Source of the DNA: Sepioteuthis lessoniana
Taxonomy: Eukaryota > Mollusca > Cephalopoda > Myopsida > Loliginidae
Length of the DNA stretch: 64,000 bases
Direction: 5' to 3'
Assembly (NCBI GenBank): GCA_963585895.1
Contig: CAUZXS010005826.1
Span: forward strand, 186,001 to 250,000
Under the pieces are notes generated by a model. That model searched no databases. It saw only the letters and a list, made by a program, of their open reading frames with translations, and was not told the DNA's origin. The translations under genes were made by a program, and so were the position numbers. Each line of letters begins with the position of its first letter. Positions within the stretch are counted from its first letter, which is position 1. Below are positions 20,531-31,866 of the stretch, one piece after another.

Positions 20531-21561
20531 CAAAATTGAGGCTTTCCTGGCCAGTATTCAAGCTGTCAAGATATACTTGTAGGTTACAGTACAAATATTG
20601 GCCACTCTCAGGTTTGAAGCGCTATATTTACAAATGCAAGCTACTCATAAAAAAATAAATAGACTTAAAAATTTATTTTTGATTTTGCTTGTCAGCATGG
20701 TCAAATTTTAATCTTTTCAGTAGATCACTTTTCCCACCCAGTCATACCTAGTCTTGTACTCCTTTTATTCCAGTTTCTCATTTTCGCCTGTATAATTAAC
20801 CATTTCATCTTATTACTTTTGTTTTTGTTATTATCAGAACATTAAATGCTTCAGCTGGAATTTGAAATCAGTTTTGATTTTTTGCACTTCTAATCACCAT
20901 GACACTTATTTACATCTTCATAATTCTGAATATTTTAAATGCAATTCTATTTCCAGCAAGGTCTATCTGGTTGGATTTAATTCAAAACTAACAAAAATTG
21001 CTTTTAAATGAAAAGAGATTGTTGGGGTTTACACCTCCATACCAAATTAGTTGTCTATCTTACCAATGTTATAGATCAATAGTCAAACACACTGAATGTT
21101 ACAAACTAAGGTTCTCTTGTCAATCAAAAGCAGACAGGAAAGGAGTCCTTTCCCCAAATTAGTGTTGACAGGAAGAAAAAGCAATCAGTTTGTTTCCTAC
21201 CCCTACTCCATAGTGCTTGGGATGAGGTTCAATTTTGGGAGAACAGAGAGGGAATTGAATCCAGAATATAACTATTAGGGGAAGTAATCCTAGACAACAA
21301 TTGGGTGTCACCCACAAATCCTACCCCTATATAATTAGCCAATAAGGAATTAAGAAACGAAAGGTTACTAGTGGTTTTGGAAAAAGATTTTAATAACCAG
21401 GAATTTTGCAGGAGGAGGAGAGTGCTACATATCTTTCTAAATGTTTGTATAGTTTTAAAGAGGAAAAAAATTTGTTGAAACTTTTTAACCCTTTTGGTGC
21501 AGAGAGCAACTTAAGTTGCCCAAATATATTTGATGCATGAGGGTGAAACACAATTTTATGT
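20531..21561. other. AT-rich non-coding DNA
   Basis: A pyrimidine-rich patch runs across 20740-20860. No exon, SINE or microsatellite of note was recognised. Confidence 0.4.
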
Positions 21562-22425
21562 TTGTTTTGGTTTTATGGCATATCAACCATTTGTAATATA
21601 ATTGCGGAGGGATTTCGTTTTATATACCTTGCCTTTCTGTTTAGTTAGGCTGAGAACCTTTCACTTAGTGCATGGGTTAGTTAGGTGCACATATTGAGCG
21701 CAGGTGTTTACGCTCGCTCGGGGCAGATGTGACAATCAGAGATGTCACAATAAGAACACCAGATAGGAAATGGACCGGGGATGTGAGTGATGTCATGCCC
21801 GGAAGCGCTGAGGATTTTGGGGATTTGAAAAAAAAAAAGCAGTTTGTTGAGATTCGAGTTTAGAGGAAGGTAGTTGATTTTTGGGGTCTACGAAATGGGC
21901 CGCACGTGGTGGAGTTAGACAGAAAAGTCAGCATAGAAAGAAATTATGTCCCTCTCTCATGTCAAAAAACCTTAAACTCTAAAAACGTAAATAAAAGTTT
22001 TGTACCTGAACCAATTTCGTGTTTTTCTTATTCCTATATGCGTATGAACATTTGTGAATGTTTTCCATATCTGTATGAATATGTCTATTTCACATATTCC
22101 TATCTTGGTTGTATTTTTGGACGTGGATATGCTACACATTGTAGATTATTTAATACCAAATGCATTTCAAACAATTCAGTTGAGCCTAAGTACAGTTTAG
22201 TTCTATTTGACCCATAGATAGGACCCTATCAGGTGCTTCCACTCTGGGCAAGAGTGGACCTGGGAGTGATGTCAATAAAGAGGTACTCCACATTCCCAAA
22301 GCTCCAGCATTACTGGAGCCTCACCATCAGATTTAGTATCATATCCAAGACACTCGTTAGGGGAGTCTTACCATTCTGCTGAGATGCAGTCTGTGTATTC
22401 TGCAGCCCCAGCCAACTGAGTGAAT
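21562..22425 (-). repeat. SINE family A copy split by a solo LTR
   Basis: The tail starts at 21562 (TTGTTTTGGTTTTATGGCAT) and breaks within CAACCATT|GTAGG at 21591. It resumes at 22137 with CATTGTAGATTATTTAATAC and continues to the head at about 22422 (CAGCCCCAGCCAACTGAG). Confidence 0.9.
21592..22136 (+). mobile_element. Solo LTR (545 bp) of an LTR retrotransposon
   Basis: The insert begins TGTAATATAATTGC and ends GATATGCTACA, the TG...CA ends of an LTR. It is flanked by a perfect 4-bp duplication CATT (21588-21591 and 22137-22140). Uninterrupted family A copies have CAACCATTGTAGG at this point, which fixes both edges. The sequence is GC-richer than its surroundings and carries a TTATATACC box near 21620 and an AATAAA signal near 21990. 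No internal retroelement coding region is present, so it probably arose by LTR-LTR recombination. Orientation is inferred from the poly(A) signal. The 103-residue frame beginning at 21906 crosses the LTR edge and is spurious. Confidence 0.85.
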
Positions 22426-22811
22426 GCAATTTTAATCCATATAGTAAAAAACTTTGGATCTTGTGCAAAGTACACCCCGAAAACTGCCTCTGGTTAAATA
22501 TACCCTGGTCCTAAGAAAAAGAAGTTAAAAATTTAGTACTTCTAAAACTTGACAAAAACAAAGCAAACAACAAAAAAAAAAAAAAAAAAAAAATTCATTT
22601 TTAGAAGTATCAGTGAATAAAAAATTCTCTTATAAAAACTTTTTCCCTTCAAAGTGGCATATTTCAACAATTGCTCAACTGAAATTAAGTCATTTCTGTA
22701 TTATATATTTTAGCGATCACAATTTTAAATAACAGATTATATGTATATTATTGGAAAGGTAATGTAGACGATTTTAGAATATTCTAACCATTAATGTCAA
22801 ATCTGTGTGAT

Positions 22812-22842
<31 letters not shown>

Positions 22843-23076
22843 GTCAGTTGAAAGCTTAGCTTTCATTCAAGGAGTTAAAACCACTCAACTAGAAGTTAGA
22901 TTGTAACTTTGATTTAGTCAGTAAAGAAACCACAAAGAGAGTGGTTTTCCATTTTCCATCTGTGGTCAGTCTAGTTCCCAACATACAGTCAGCAAAATGT
23001 ATGTAAAGAAAACTCATTGATGATAATAAAGTATGCATGCCCACAGAAAAACATCATTCATTACACCAGTAAGAAC
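22426..23076. other. AT-rich non-coding DNA with two A-runs
   Basis: A-runs occur near 22573 and 22814. No gene or repeat copy was recognised. Confidence 0.4.
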
Positions 23077-23092
23077 TTGAAATAGCATTGGT

Positions 23093-23437
23093 TCATTGTT
23101 TTATTCTATATTGTATCAACCCTTTATGTGTCATTTAATGAATTAAATTTAAACAATTCAATTTAGCATAAGTACAGGTTTTTGTTTATAAACAGTTAAG
23201 TTTCAAAACAGTTCTACTTCAAACAATTCAGTTTAGTTTAAGTACACAGTTTGGTTCTATCTGACACATAGATATGACCCTGTCAGTTATTACCACTCCA
23301 GGACAGAGAGGACCTGGGAGTGATGGCAATAAAGGGGTACTCTGCATTCCCAAAGCTCCAGCATTACTGGAGCCTCACCATCAGATTTTTTAAAATATCC
23401 AGACACTCGTTTTTAGGAGCCTTACCCCTCTGCAGAG
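23093..23437 (-). repeat. 5'-truncated SINE family A copy with a perfect 16-bp duplication
   Basis: TTGAAATAGCATTGGT occurs at 23077-23092 and again at 23438-23453. The tail end is complete. The opposite end stops at CTCTGCAGAG and lacks the usual head, which is the 5' truncation expected of target-primed reverse transcription with the element read on the minus strand. This supports the orientation assigned to family A. Confidence 0.92.
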
Positions 23438-23767
23438 TTGAAATAGCATTGGTCATAGCATACAGCAACCACTAGTCAAGAGAAAAAAAACACAATACAG
23501 CAAGAGTCAAAGAGAGCTTTTGATTTTTAAAGTTTATTCCAGCTATTAAATCTGTTACCAGATGCACTGTATCAAAAGGGTTAAAATTGTGGTCTTATCT
23601 AAAGAACTGGAACTGAAATGGTTGGGCAAGTTGACACTCACCTGCAAGTCCTCTAACTAAATGAACCAGATTCAAATGTCAACACCGACGGAAACGGACA
23701 ACAACACTATCTAGTGGCAACCTTGGTAGTAGCTGAGTTAGCAAAGTACCCACTGAAGATTGGAGCA

Positions 23768-23895
23768 GGGCACCTCGGGTGGTGTAATGGTTAGCATGTT
23801 AGACTAGCAAACCTACACAAGTGAGTTCGATTCTCATTGGGTGCCCCATTCATGCGGCCTTGTGCTACATCTAAGCAAAAAGCTTAGTAAATTAA
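23768..23895 (+). repeat. SINE family B copy with 17-bp duplication
   Basis: CACTGAAGATTGGAGCA (23751-23767) and CACTAAAGATTGGAGCA (23896-23912) flank the element, with one mismatch. An A-box TGGTGTAATGG (23780-23790) and a B-box GAGTTCGATTCTC (23823-23835) form a tRNA-like head. The element is about 128 bp and ends in AAGCTTAGTAAATTAA without a poly(A) tail. It is the best-preserved B copy here. Confidence 0.93.
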
Positions 23896-23912
23896 CACTA
23901 AAGATTGGAGCA

Positions 23913-24339
23913 TTGTATAAGTAATGCTTGGCACATACCATTATGAATGTTGGTAGAGTTCATTGTATGCACCATGATTGGCTGTAACTTTTATAAAAAT
24001 ACAGCTTGTGTGGCACATATCTCAGGGTCCATATACCTGACAGGCCAGCTTATTTTTGTCTGCCAGCTGGACACGAGTTGGATGGTCTGGCCAATCCAGT
24101 GAGTGCCTTTTTGTTATCATTCTATAATGTCATCTTCAAATGTGTGCATAGCTAAAGCACACACACATGCAGTTCTTGTGCGCTTCCATGCATGCCCGTC
24201 ACAAAAATGATAAAATTTGTTAATGCAAATCATCACAAAGATACTGAACACTGATGCATTGGAAGGGATGTTATTTTGAAAGAAAGTAATAAAAGTATAA
24301 GAAACAACAACTCAAAAATACTATGACAGATTTGATTCC
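23913..24339. other. Unassigned sequence
   Basis: A moderately GC-rich stretch at 24030-24120 was not recognised. Nothing else stands out. Confidence 0.4.
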
Positions 24340-24460
24340 CTAACCTGGGTAAGTTAACTAGTTTAGAGGGAAAAGAGTTCAAACCAGCAGTTCACTGCTT
24401 AAAAAATTGTCACATTCTGTCCATGGTGAAGGGGTTGGGTAAATACAAATCATTTACAGA
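24340..24460 (+). repeat. SINE family S 3'-end fragment
   Basis: Begins at AACCTGGGTAAG, followed by CTAGTTTAGAGGGAAAAG and the tail GGTGAAGGGGTTGGGTAAAT. The head is missing. Confidence 0.65.
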
Positions 24461-24472
24461 TAAATCAAATGG

Positions 24473-24525
24473 TGGCATTAAATAACCTATGAGGAATCAA
24501 TATGCTATTAAAGAAACCAAAATAC
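24473..24525 (+). repeat. Family A/D tail fragment
   Basis: GGCATTAAATAACCTATGAG and ATCAATATGCTATTAAAG are the plus-oriented form of the tail shared by families A and D. No body is present. Confidence 0.6.
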
Positions 24526-25590
24526 AAGTACCAGATTAACCATTCCCTAAAGAAATTATCAGAATATACATTATGAAATCACAGTCTTATTTTGAAGGAT
24601 CAGTCTTCATCACATTCTTTGTTAAAAATTTCAATTGTTAAGAAGGTTGACAACTTTTTCATTTGTTTTGGGTGTTTTTTGGCTATTTACACAAACAGAA
24701 AAAAAAAAAGCTCAACCTTTTTTCCGTCTTGCTACAAATTTTAATGAAACTCAAATACACACGATTATTCTTATCGAACACCTGCTAATTAGCCATTAAC
24801 AAAAGACTAATCATAAATTAGGATATCAAATTAAAAAGAAAATTCAAAGAAATTCCAAATTTTTTAATATTTCAGAGAATTATCTTTCTATATATAATAA
24901 AAAAATTCTTTTAGAAAAATCATCACTTTTCACTCCACTGAAGAGAACTTTGACAGCAATAATCAAAGAAACTAATCACTTCCTATGTGTCTAAGGCACT
25001 GAACTTTCATTAAGATTTGCAGCAATGCTCAGTTTTTGTTTTATTTGTGTACTTCCAGTCATCTAAAGATTTAGAATCAGACACAAAGTCACACTAGAAT
25101 TAAATTTGGGGGGGGGGGGATTGTAATTTTATCCAGCCAAGACAGACAAAGAAAAAAAAAATTAAATTCATTGTGTATTTTTAACCTCAGCTTTCAATTT
25201 CACGGTAAATATTAACAAAAACATCAATAAAGTTAATATTAGTCACACACACACACGACAACTGCACTTTCTCCATTTATTCAACTCCATCTCTCTCTGG
25301 TCTGTTTTTGTCTGCAGCCAACAGAATACGCCCAGAAGAGATGAGGATTCTTTCCAGCATGGTTTTCTACTCAAGAGCAGCATGACCTGCACCAACACAT
25401 GCTGAAAAATTCTTAAAAAAAAAAAAAAAAAAAAAAAATTACAGGAAAGGGAGGAGCAGCACCACCATACATTTTATGGTGTACTTGCACCCAATCATAT
25501 TTTAAACTTACTGACAAATGTACATAAATCTTCCTCTCTCATAACCACCTCTCTTTCTTTCTCTCCTTAGTGCTGAGTTATGACATGAAC
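24526..25590. other. AT-rich non-coding DNA
   Basis: A G-run lies near 25110, a short AC run near 25244, and an A-run near 25416. No gene or SINE copy was recognised. Confidence 0.4.
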
Positions 25591-25591
25591 T

Positions 25592-25930
25592 ATCAGGTTT
25601 GGTTGATGTTTTATAGCATGTCAATTCTTGTGGGGAATTTAATGCCAAATCCTGTTTATGAATTAGAACTCATTTGTTTGGAAGTTGTATATACTTGATA
25701 AATAGAATTATTCATGTTGAATTGCAATACTTGAAACCAATTAGCTCTACAGTGTTGTATGGTTTCAAATCACTAATAATAATCCTAAAAAATGATTGAA
25801 CAGTTATTTTTGACCCACATAGAACCCTACCAGATACTACCACTCCAAGTCAGAGATACTCTACATTCCCCAAACTTCAGGACTGGAGCCTCATCAGATA
25901 CAAATTTAATGTCATACCCAGGAGACTTTC
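25592..25930 (-). repeat. 5'-truncated SINE family A copy
   Basis: The tail at the left reads TTTTATAGCATGTCAATTC. Body landmarks run to CATACCCAGGAGACTTTCAC, where the copy stops and a D copy begins directly. Confidence 0.75.
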
Positions 25931-26155
25931 ACATTTGGTTACTTAGTTTCATGGCATACCAAACTTCATTGGTTATTATATGCTGAAGCCATCCTTGTAG
26001 AAAGGCAGTAGTGGTGCTATTTAACCAATAGCTGGCAAGATAAAAGGTGTTCATACCTTTCCAAGTCTGTAAATGAATGATGTGACTGGAGTTTGAACAA
26101 GCTTACTATGATGTTGCAGTCCAGCATGTTAACCACTATGCCATGGAGACCCCTT
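25931..26155 (-). repeat. SINE family D copy
   Basis: On the minus strand the head shows the A-box TGGCATAGTGG and the B-box GTTCAAACTCC. Then come the core (CTATTGGTTAAATAG) and the tail GGCATATAATAACC..., ending TATGCCATGAAAC. It directly abuts a family A copy of the same orientation. This is the clearest evidence that the A-type tail belongs at the 3' end of tRNA-headed elements. Confidence 0.85.
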
Positions 26156-26221
26156 TTCAGGTTTGGCTCAATAGTAGCAGTAGTTCCTTAAGTATCCATC
26201 TTTAACTTAGCAAAGCATTTA

Positions 26222-26222
<1 letters not shown>

Positions 26223-26265
<43 letters not shown>
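26223..26265. repeat. A-run of about 43
   Basis: An uninterrupted homopolymer, followed by CACATTCTAAC. Confidence 0.95.
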
Positions 26266-26266
<1 letters not shown>

Positions 26267-26648
26267 ACATTCTAACAGCTTGAATACATACCAAAACCTC
26301 AAAAATGATTTGATAGTGGAGAGGGCTACAAATATTAAATCAAGGAATAATTTAATCCAGTTTTTTTTTTTTTTTTTTTTTTTTTAAATGCCTTGCCCAA
26401 ATTGAAAAACATTATGAGAAAGAGGAGACATTTCATAAAAACTCAGAAAATCATAGCAGAAAGTTCCGAGTCATTTATTTACTCGGAATAAAAAAAAAAC
26501 TACTGCCCAAAGGGCAGGAGATGTTTCATGTTCTGTGTACAGACTTCTAGTGATCATAAATTCTCCTTTTTTGGTTTTATACCTGCTTTGTCATAATAGA
26601 ATCAAGCACCTTTTTATGCCAAAACTTACCTGCATTTTTATGTGCAAA

Positions 26649-26681
<33 letters not shown>
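26649..26681. repeat. Compound microsatellite (AT)n-(AC)n
   Basis: About 12 bases of AT followed by about 20 bases of AC. Confidence 0.95.
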
Positions 26682-26682
<1 letters not shown>

Positions 26683-28070
26683 AGAAAATGCCTCCTCAAA
26701 AAGGAGAAAAAACAAAATGCCACAATATTAACTTCATTGGAGAAAGAAAAAAAAAAAAAAAAAGTGACAAAGAAAACTGAGTGAATTACTAAACAAATAT
26801 TGTAAGAGTGCTGGTTTAGAGAAACAAAGTAATAGACACTTACTATCCAGGTTTTACAGAGAAGTATCTTATGAGAAACTTTGTTAGAAAGCAATTGGGA
26901 CAAACAAATATGAATAACAGTACAAAAATTGAATACAGCAGAAATAAAACAGATGACATGTACTGTTATTCTTATATCTTTGTCCCTATCACTTTCTGAC
27001 TAAGTTTTCCCCAAGATCCTAGATAGTAAACATATTTAAAAAAAAAAAAAAAAAAGGTTTGCTATGTTTATAAATTAAAAAAAAAATGTTCAATAATTAT
27101 GATAGACCATATATAGATCTAATGGTTTCACCTTTTCCACAGGTGATACAGTTCCACTTCACTCTGTTTTCCAAGATCTTTGGGATTGTTTCAATGACCG
27201 ATATTATTGCCACTCATTACTCCTAGCAATAATGCTTACATAAGCAAGAAATTGTTAATTACCAAGTGCCATTGACCGAGTCTACACTATTTAAATTATA
27301 TTATAATATATATAAAACAAACCAGACAGGAAAAGGCTTCTTACTTTTCTATTAATATACAGTAACTTAATACCATGAGGCAAAAAACTCCAAGATATTA
27401 TCAATGGCAGATGCTCACTTCCTCTATCACATTTACAAGAGCAAAAAAAAAAAAAAAAAAAGACATTGAAAATTGATAGCTAAGAATAAATGAATAAAAT
27501 CAAGGAGATGATTTAACAGGAATAAGGACAAGGCTGGGTGTGTATCTTCAAGCCGAAAAGAAATCAAGTAATGAACCATAGAAACTGGACTGAAAAATAT
27601 CCAATATGAAGGATAAACATGATCAGATAAAAGTAGATTACAGAGACCAGGAAAGTTTCTTTCATGCCTGCATATTTTTTCTTAAATCACATCAATCTCA
27701 TCCATCTTCCAGTTATTCTGCAGCCGAGTTGATCATAGAATGAAACAAGAAACTAAAGATGAGAAGAGAAAAAGCATCAACAAATACGAAGCAGCCAGAT
27801 TTAAATTCCAGAGTTTTCTATCCAGGAATGAATTTTGAAAATCTACATGATCTCAAAGTTAAAAATTGTAGAATTCTTTTTAATTTTTCTTTTTGTTTAG
27901 TTGGGAGGGGGGGGATGTATTCTTCTCATAAATATAAAAAAATTTTGGTTCAGTTGGTTTAAGCTACAAAAATATTCGTATTCAAATTGCAAGAGGAAAA
28001 AAATAATTCGGAAGAGATGAATCTATTTATGTTACAACAATGGTGAACAACAAATGAAAAGGTAGAATCA

Positions 28071-28106
<36 letters not shown>

Positions 28107-28704
28107 AAATCTAAAGTACTGGTAGAGTCGTTAACAAAAAAAAAAAAAAAAAAAAGTTTCTTTTGGTAGGGTAGAATGAATGAAAAATTCTAAGATGAAA
28201 GTTACCAAAATTGGAATCACCTTAAACTGATATTAATTATATAATTTGGAGTTTCTGTCTTAAAGTTGCAGTTTTAGTGTAGAAAATATCAGATATAATG
28301 GTTACATGGTGGAAAAAAAAAAAAAAAAAAAAAAAAAGTAAAGAAAAAGCCTTAAATATGACAAATGGCTGTGGTTAAGGAGAAAAAAAATTTTTCTTGA
28401 TATTCTATATTGCTCAAGTAGCAAAGATTTTTCTTCTTCAGGTTGTTCAAGGTTACAAGAAAAAAATGCTTCACTTTATACACATCTACGAGCAGAACCC
28501 TGCGCTGTCCAGAATTGAGATGAATTTCTAAAGCACATTCTGTTTGCTTTCTGTGTCTTGTCTTAATTTGGTTCCAACACCCTTCACCAGAGAGTGGGAA
28601 GATGGGGGAGTGCTTTTATTTAAAGCTAAACTGTTCCAGGGAGCTCTGAGACTGACTTCCACAGCCTCACCAATAAATACCATCAAGACATCTTGGAGGT
28701 GAAA

Positions 28705-29354
28705 AAAGAGACATACACACACACACAGACAGACACACAAAGAGAGAAAGTAAAAGAGAAAGAGAGACAGACACACAAAGAGAGAAAGACAGACACACAC
28801 ACAGGAAGTAAAAGAGAGAGACAGACAGACACACACACACAAAGTAAAAGAGAGAGAGAGAGAGAGAGACACACACACAGAAAGTAAAAGAGAGAGAGAG
28901 AGAGACACACACAGAAAATAGGAGAGAGAGAGAGAGACACACACACAGAAAATAGGAGAGAGAGAGAGACAGACAGACAGAAAATAGGAGAGAGAGACAG
29001 ACAGACAGACAGAAAATAGGAGAGAGAGACAGACAGACAGACAGAAAATAGGAGAGAGAGACAGACAGACAGACACACACGCACAGAAAATAGGAGAGAG
29101 AGAGAGACAGAGACAGACACACACGCACAGAAAATAGGAGAGAGAGACAGACACACACGCACAGAAAATAGGAGAGAGAGAGAGACAGACACACACGCAC
29201 AGAAAATAGGAGAGAGAGAGAGACAGACACACACGCACAGAAAATAGGAGAGAGAGAGACAGACACACACACAGAAAATAGCAGAGAGAGAGAGACACAC
29301 AAAAAAATAGGAGCAGAGAGAGAGAGGAGAGAGACACACACACAGAAAATCGGA

Positions 29355-29390
<36 letters not shown>

Positions 29391-29405
29391 ACAGAAAATA
29401 GCAGC

Positions 29406-29437
<32 letters not shown>

Positions 29438-29650
29438 CACACACACACAGAAAATAGGAGCAGAGAGAGAGAGACACAGACAGACACACAGAAAATAGGA
29501 GGAGGAGGAGGAGACGACACACACAGAAAATAGGAGGAGGAGGAGACACACAGAAAATAGGAGGAGGAGGAGGAGGAGAGACACACACAGAAAATAGGAG
29601 GAGGAGAGACACACACACACAGAAAATAGGAGGAGGGAGAGAGAGAGAGA

Positions 29651-29696
<46 letters not shown>
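28705..29696. repeat. Composite (CA)n/(GA)n satellite, about 1 kb
   Basis: The plus strand is almost entirely purine plus C. GA blocks, GACA blocks and ACAC blocks are separated by a recurring CAGAAAATAGGAG or CAGAAAGTAAAAG spacer, repeated some twenty times at intervals of about 30-50 bases. In the right third GGA triplets replace GA. It ends in a pure CA run of about 44 bases. Three overlapping minus-strand frames of 340-390 residues (Cys-Val, Leu-Ser and Phe-Ser repeats) are products of the satellite and not genes. Confidence 0.95.
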
Positions 29697-29699
<3 letters not shown>

Positions 29700-29701
<2 letters not shown>

Positions 29702-30050
29702 AAAATAGGAGAGAGAGGGACAAAGAAAAGAGGAGGGAGAAAGTGACAGTAAGATTACAAATGTCTTATCATACCAGAAATTATTTCAATAATTGAATCT
29801 CTTTGTATTCTCAATATTAATATTTAAGTTTGTTTTTTTTTGTCAGCCTTTATCAGGTGTATAATCCAGTATACAAAGAGATTGGACTGTCTTAACATCA
29901 AGAATACAAAGAAGTGGTTCAATTGTCCAAATCACTTCTGGTATGTTGATGATTTTACTCAAAGCCGGTGGCCTAAAAATGTTTTTAAAAAATTTCTTTC
30001 ATGTTCTAAAGAGAACGTCATTTAATTAAAAAAAATAAAAAATAAAAAGA
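29700..30050. other. AT-rich non-coding DNA
   Basis: Nothing recognisable. A 61-residue frame at 29840-30025 looks random. Confidence 0.4.
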
Positions 30051-30054
30051 TAGA

Positions 30055-30215
30055 AAAATAGCTATGGTAAGTAGTAGGGCAGACTGTGCTCTTTAGCCCT
30101 GGTACAATAACCAGTCTTGGAGAGGAAAACTGAATTCGAACTAGCTATATTCTGCATAAAATTGACCTAATGTTGAATCCAGCCTGTAGCAAAGAGGTTA
30201 GGTATGCATTTACCC
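30055..30215 (+). repeat. SINE family S 3'-half, plus orientation
   Basis: It starts in the core (CTATGGTAAGTAGTAGGGCA) and continues through CTCTTTAGCCCTGGTACAAT and the AAAATTGACC stretch to the tail. It joins a minus-oriented S copy tail to tail at about 30215. Confidence 0.75.
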
Positions 30216-30475
30216 AACCCCTCTGTAACAGACAGGAGGTTACACAAGGTCAATTTTCAAGCAGAATGAAGCCAGTTTGAATTTAGTTATTCTCCTAGAT
30301 CGGTTGCCTAACCAAGGCTCAAGAACCCAGTTTGCTCTATTTACTTATAGCTGGGAGAGGGGTGTATTAATGTCTTTTCCAAGAACATTAGCACAAAGCC
30401 TTGAACAAGATTAGCTCACTGGTTCTATTTCCTTCAATTATAACTATTACATCATGTGTGCCTCCTTAGAAAAGT
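30216..30475 (-). repeat. SINE family S copy, minus orientation, tail to tail with its neighbour
   Basis: Read on the minus strand: a degraded tRNA-like head near 30475, AATGTTCTTGGAAAAG, the core GCTATAAGTAAATAGAGCA, GAGCCTTGGTTAGGCAACC, and a tail CAGAGGGGTTGGGTAAATGC. With the adjacent plus copy it forms an inverted repeat with arms of about 150 bases. Confidence 0.8.
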
Positions 30476-31599
30476 AGAGAGTTCTTTTACACAAGAAAAC
30501 CTTTATTAAAAGAAAGCAAGGAGGGGGGGGAAAAAAAAAGCAAACATAATAAATCCCTCTCCCCTCCTACACACACAAAAAATAAAAAGGAGGAAAAATA
30601 TCTCCCTCCCAATCAAGCTCTAAGAGGATAAAAATGCTAGTTTTTATTTAAAGGCCAAAAGTCATTTTGGAGTAACAAAAGGGTATTTAAAGCCGAGGAT
30701 GAATACCGATTCTAGAAATTAATTGTATACAAATTCATTTAAAAAGGCCACCATTTTTATAAAAGTCCCAAATGCCCATTGACTGAAAAATCTTGCAAAA
30801 AGATTACCAGTGACAGCATAGAATTTTCCTTTTAAACAAATATATAGGTTCATGAAATATTTCAGTACTAGAGCAAGTTAAAATTTCTTCCGTATATATC
30901 TATCACATGATCAAAGTCATTCAAGATGTGGGAGATACCACAATATTATTAACCAGAGTGGGTAATTAGTTCACAGGCATTATGAATTGCTTCACTCCAT
31001 GCGTGATTTGGAAGCCACATAGATAAACATGCAACTAATTTGGGAAATCATGCTTTACAATTTAGATTGCAAGAACCTCAACTAATCAGACAAGGTCGGA
31101 TAGGCCTAAAAGTATGGATTCTGAAATCACATTTCAAGTCAGAAAGGTGAGTAGCCCTCTGAGAATATCAAGTGAGCTCAACATCTTCCAGTCTAATGTG
31201 GTTCACCACCTTCGTAAACTTGGCAAAAGCACTCTGAGCCACTGAACTGTGCCTTACATACTACCAAAATATTGCAAAACTTGCCTCACCCCAATAGCAT
31301 AACCTTCAATCATATAACGTTTTTCATCCAGGTTACCAAGACTAAATCCCTAAAATTTATGAACCATAAAACTTTCGCACTCTCAAAAGTACAAATTCTT
31401 TCATAGAAAATATCAAGTAATGTGGCAAATTTCAGAATAGATATGTATGGCTGTCTTTATCGAAGACCATTTCTCTTCTGGTTTATCCTGGTCAAAAGAT
31501 CTAGTGTGATACATAGCAATATGGACAACAGAAAAAGATTTGGTAAATTTCCTATTCTATTTTATGTCTTAAAAAATTTTTTTTTTTAAATCCTAACTC
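30476..31599. other. AT-rich non-coding DNA
   Basis: No recognisable gene or repeat copy. Bases 30950-31340 are slightly less AT-rich and unassigned. Confidence 0.4.
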
Positions 31600-31866
31600 C
31601 TAAGCGTCTATATTTTTCTTATGAAAAAGTATGGTAGGCATGAGAGGGGCCACTAGCCCATTCCAGTCCAGTAGGAAAACCCACCACTGCCCTGGGCTGG
31701 GCTGCAACTCATCTATGTTCTGACCAAAAAGAGTGAACAGAAGAGTAAACCCATCCATTACAGCCCTGTATTGCCAATCTCTTGATTGCTCCCAAGAATA
31801 TATGCAATGTGAACCTCTGGAAAAGAAATGATACCCTTGTCTACTGGCCCTGAACCTTACTACCAC
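31600..31866 (-). other. Open GC-richer stretch, unassigned
   Basis: An 88-residue frame without stops on the minus strand reads through ...QYRAVMDGFTLLFTLFGQNI... and ...PSPGQWWVFLLDWNGLVAPL.... Composition is distinctly less AT-rich than the flanks. No domain, splice pattern or family was recognised. It may be a fragment of an unidentified dispersed repeat or, less likely, a host exon. Confidence 0.3.

Larger units (their letters stand above)
26156..28690. other. AT-rich non-coding DNA with many long A-runs
   Basis: Long A-runs lie at 26223-26265 and near 26744, 27040, 27441, 28073, 28136 and 28313, with a T-run near 26361. No SINE copy or recognisable exon was found over 2.5 kb. The frames at 26535-26903 and 27759-27962 are microsatellite-driven or random. 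Bases 28460-28700 are less AT-rich but unassigned. Confidence 0.4.

Noticed and set aside
20740..20860. Pyrimidine-rich stretches as splice-acceptor regions of exons
   Set aside because: No open, balanced frame follows them. Similar tracts occur at 31916, 45500 and 55850 without exons.
21906..22217. 103-residue frame
   Set aside because: It starts within the solo LTR and runs across its edge into a SINE, so it cannot be an old gene.
23780..23835. Possible functional tRNA gene
   Set aside because: A- and B-boxes are present but the acceptor and anticodon stems do not pair as in a tRNA. The unit is flanked by a long target-site duplication, so it is a SINE.
28528..29723. Three overlapping minus-strand open frames of 342-389 residues
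   Set aside because: They consist of Cys-Val, Leu-Ser and Phe-Ser repeats dictated by the CA/GA satellite. All three frames are open at once, which is a sign of low-complexity DNA and not of a gene.
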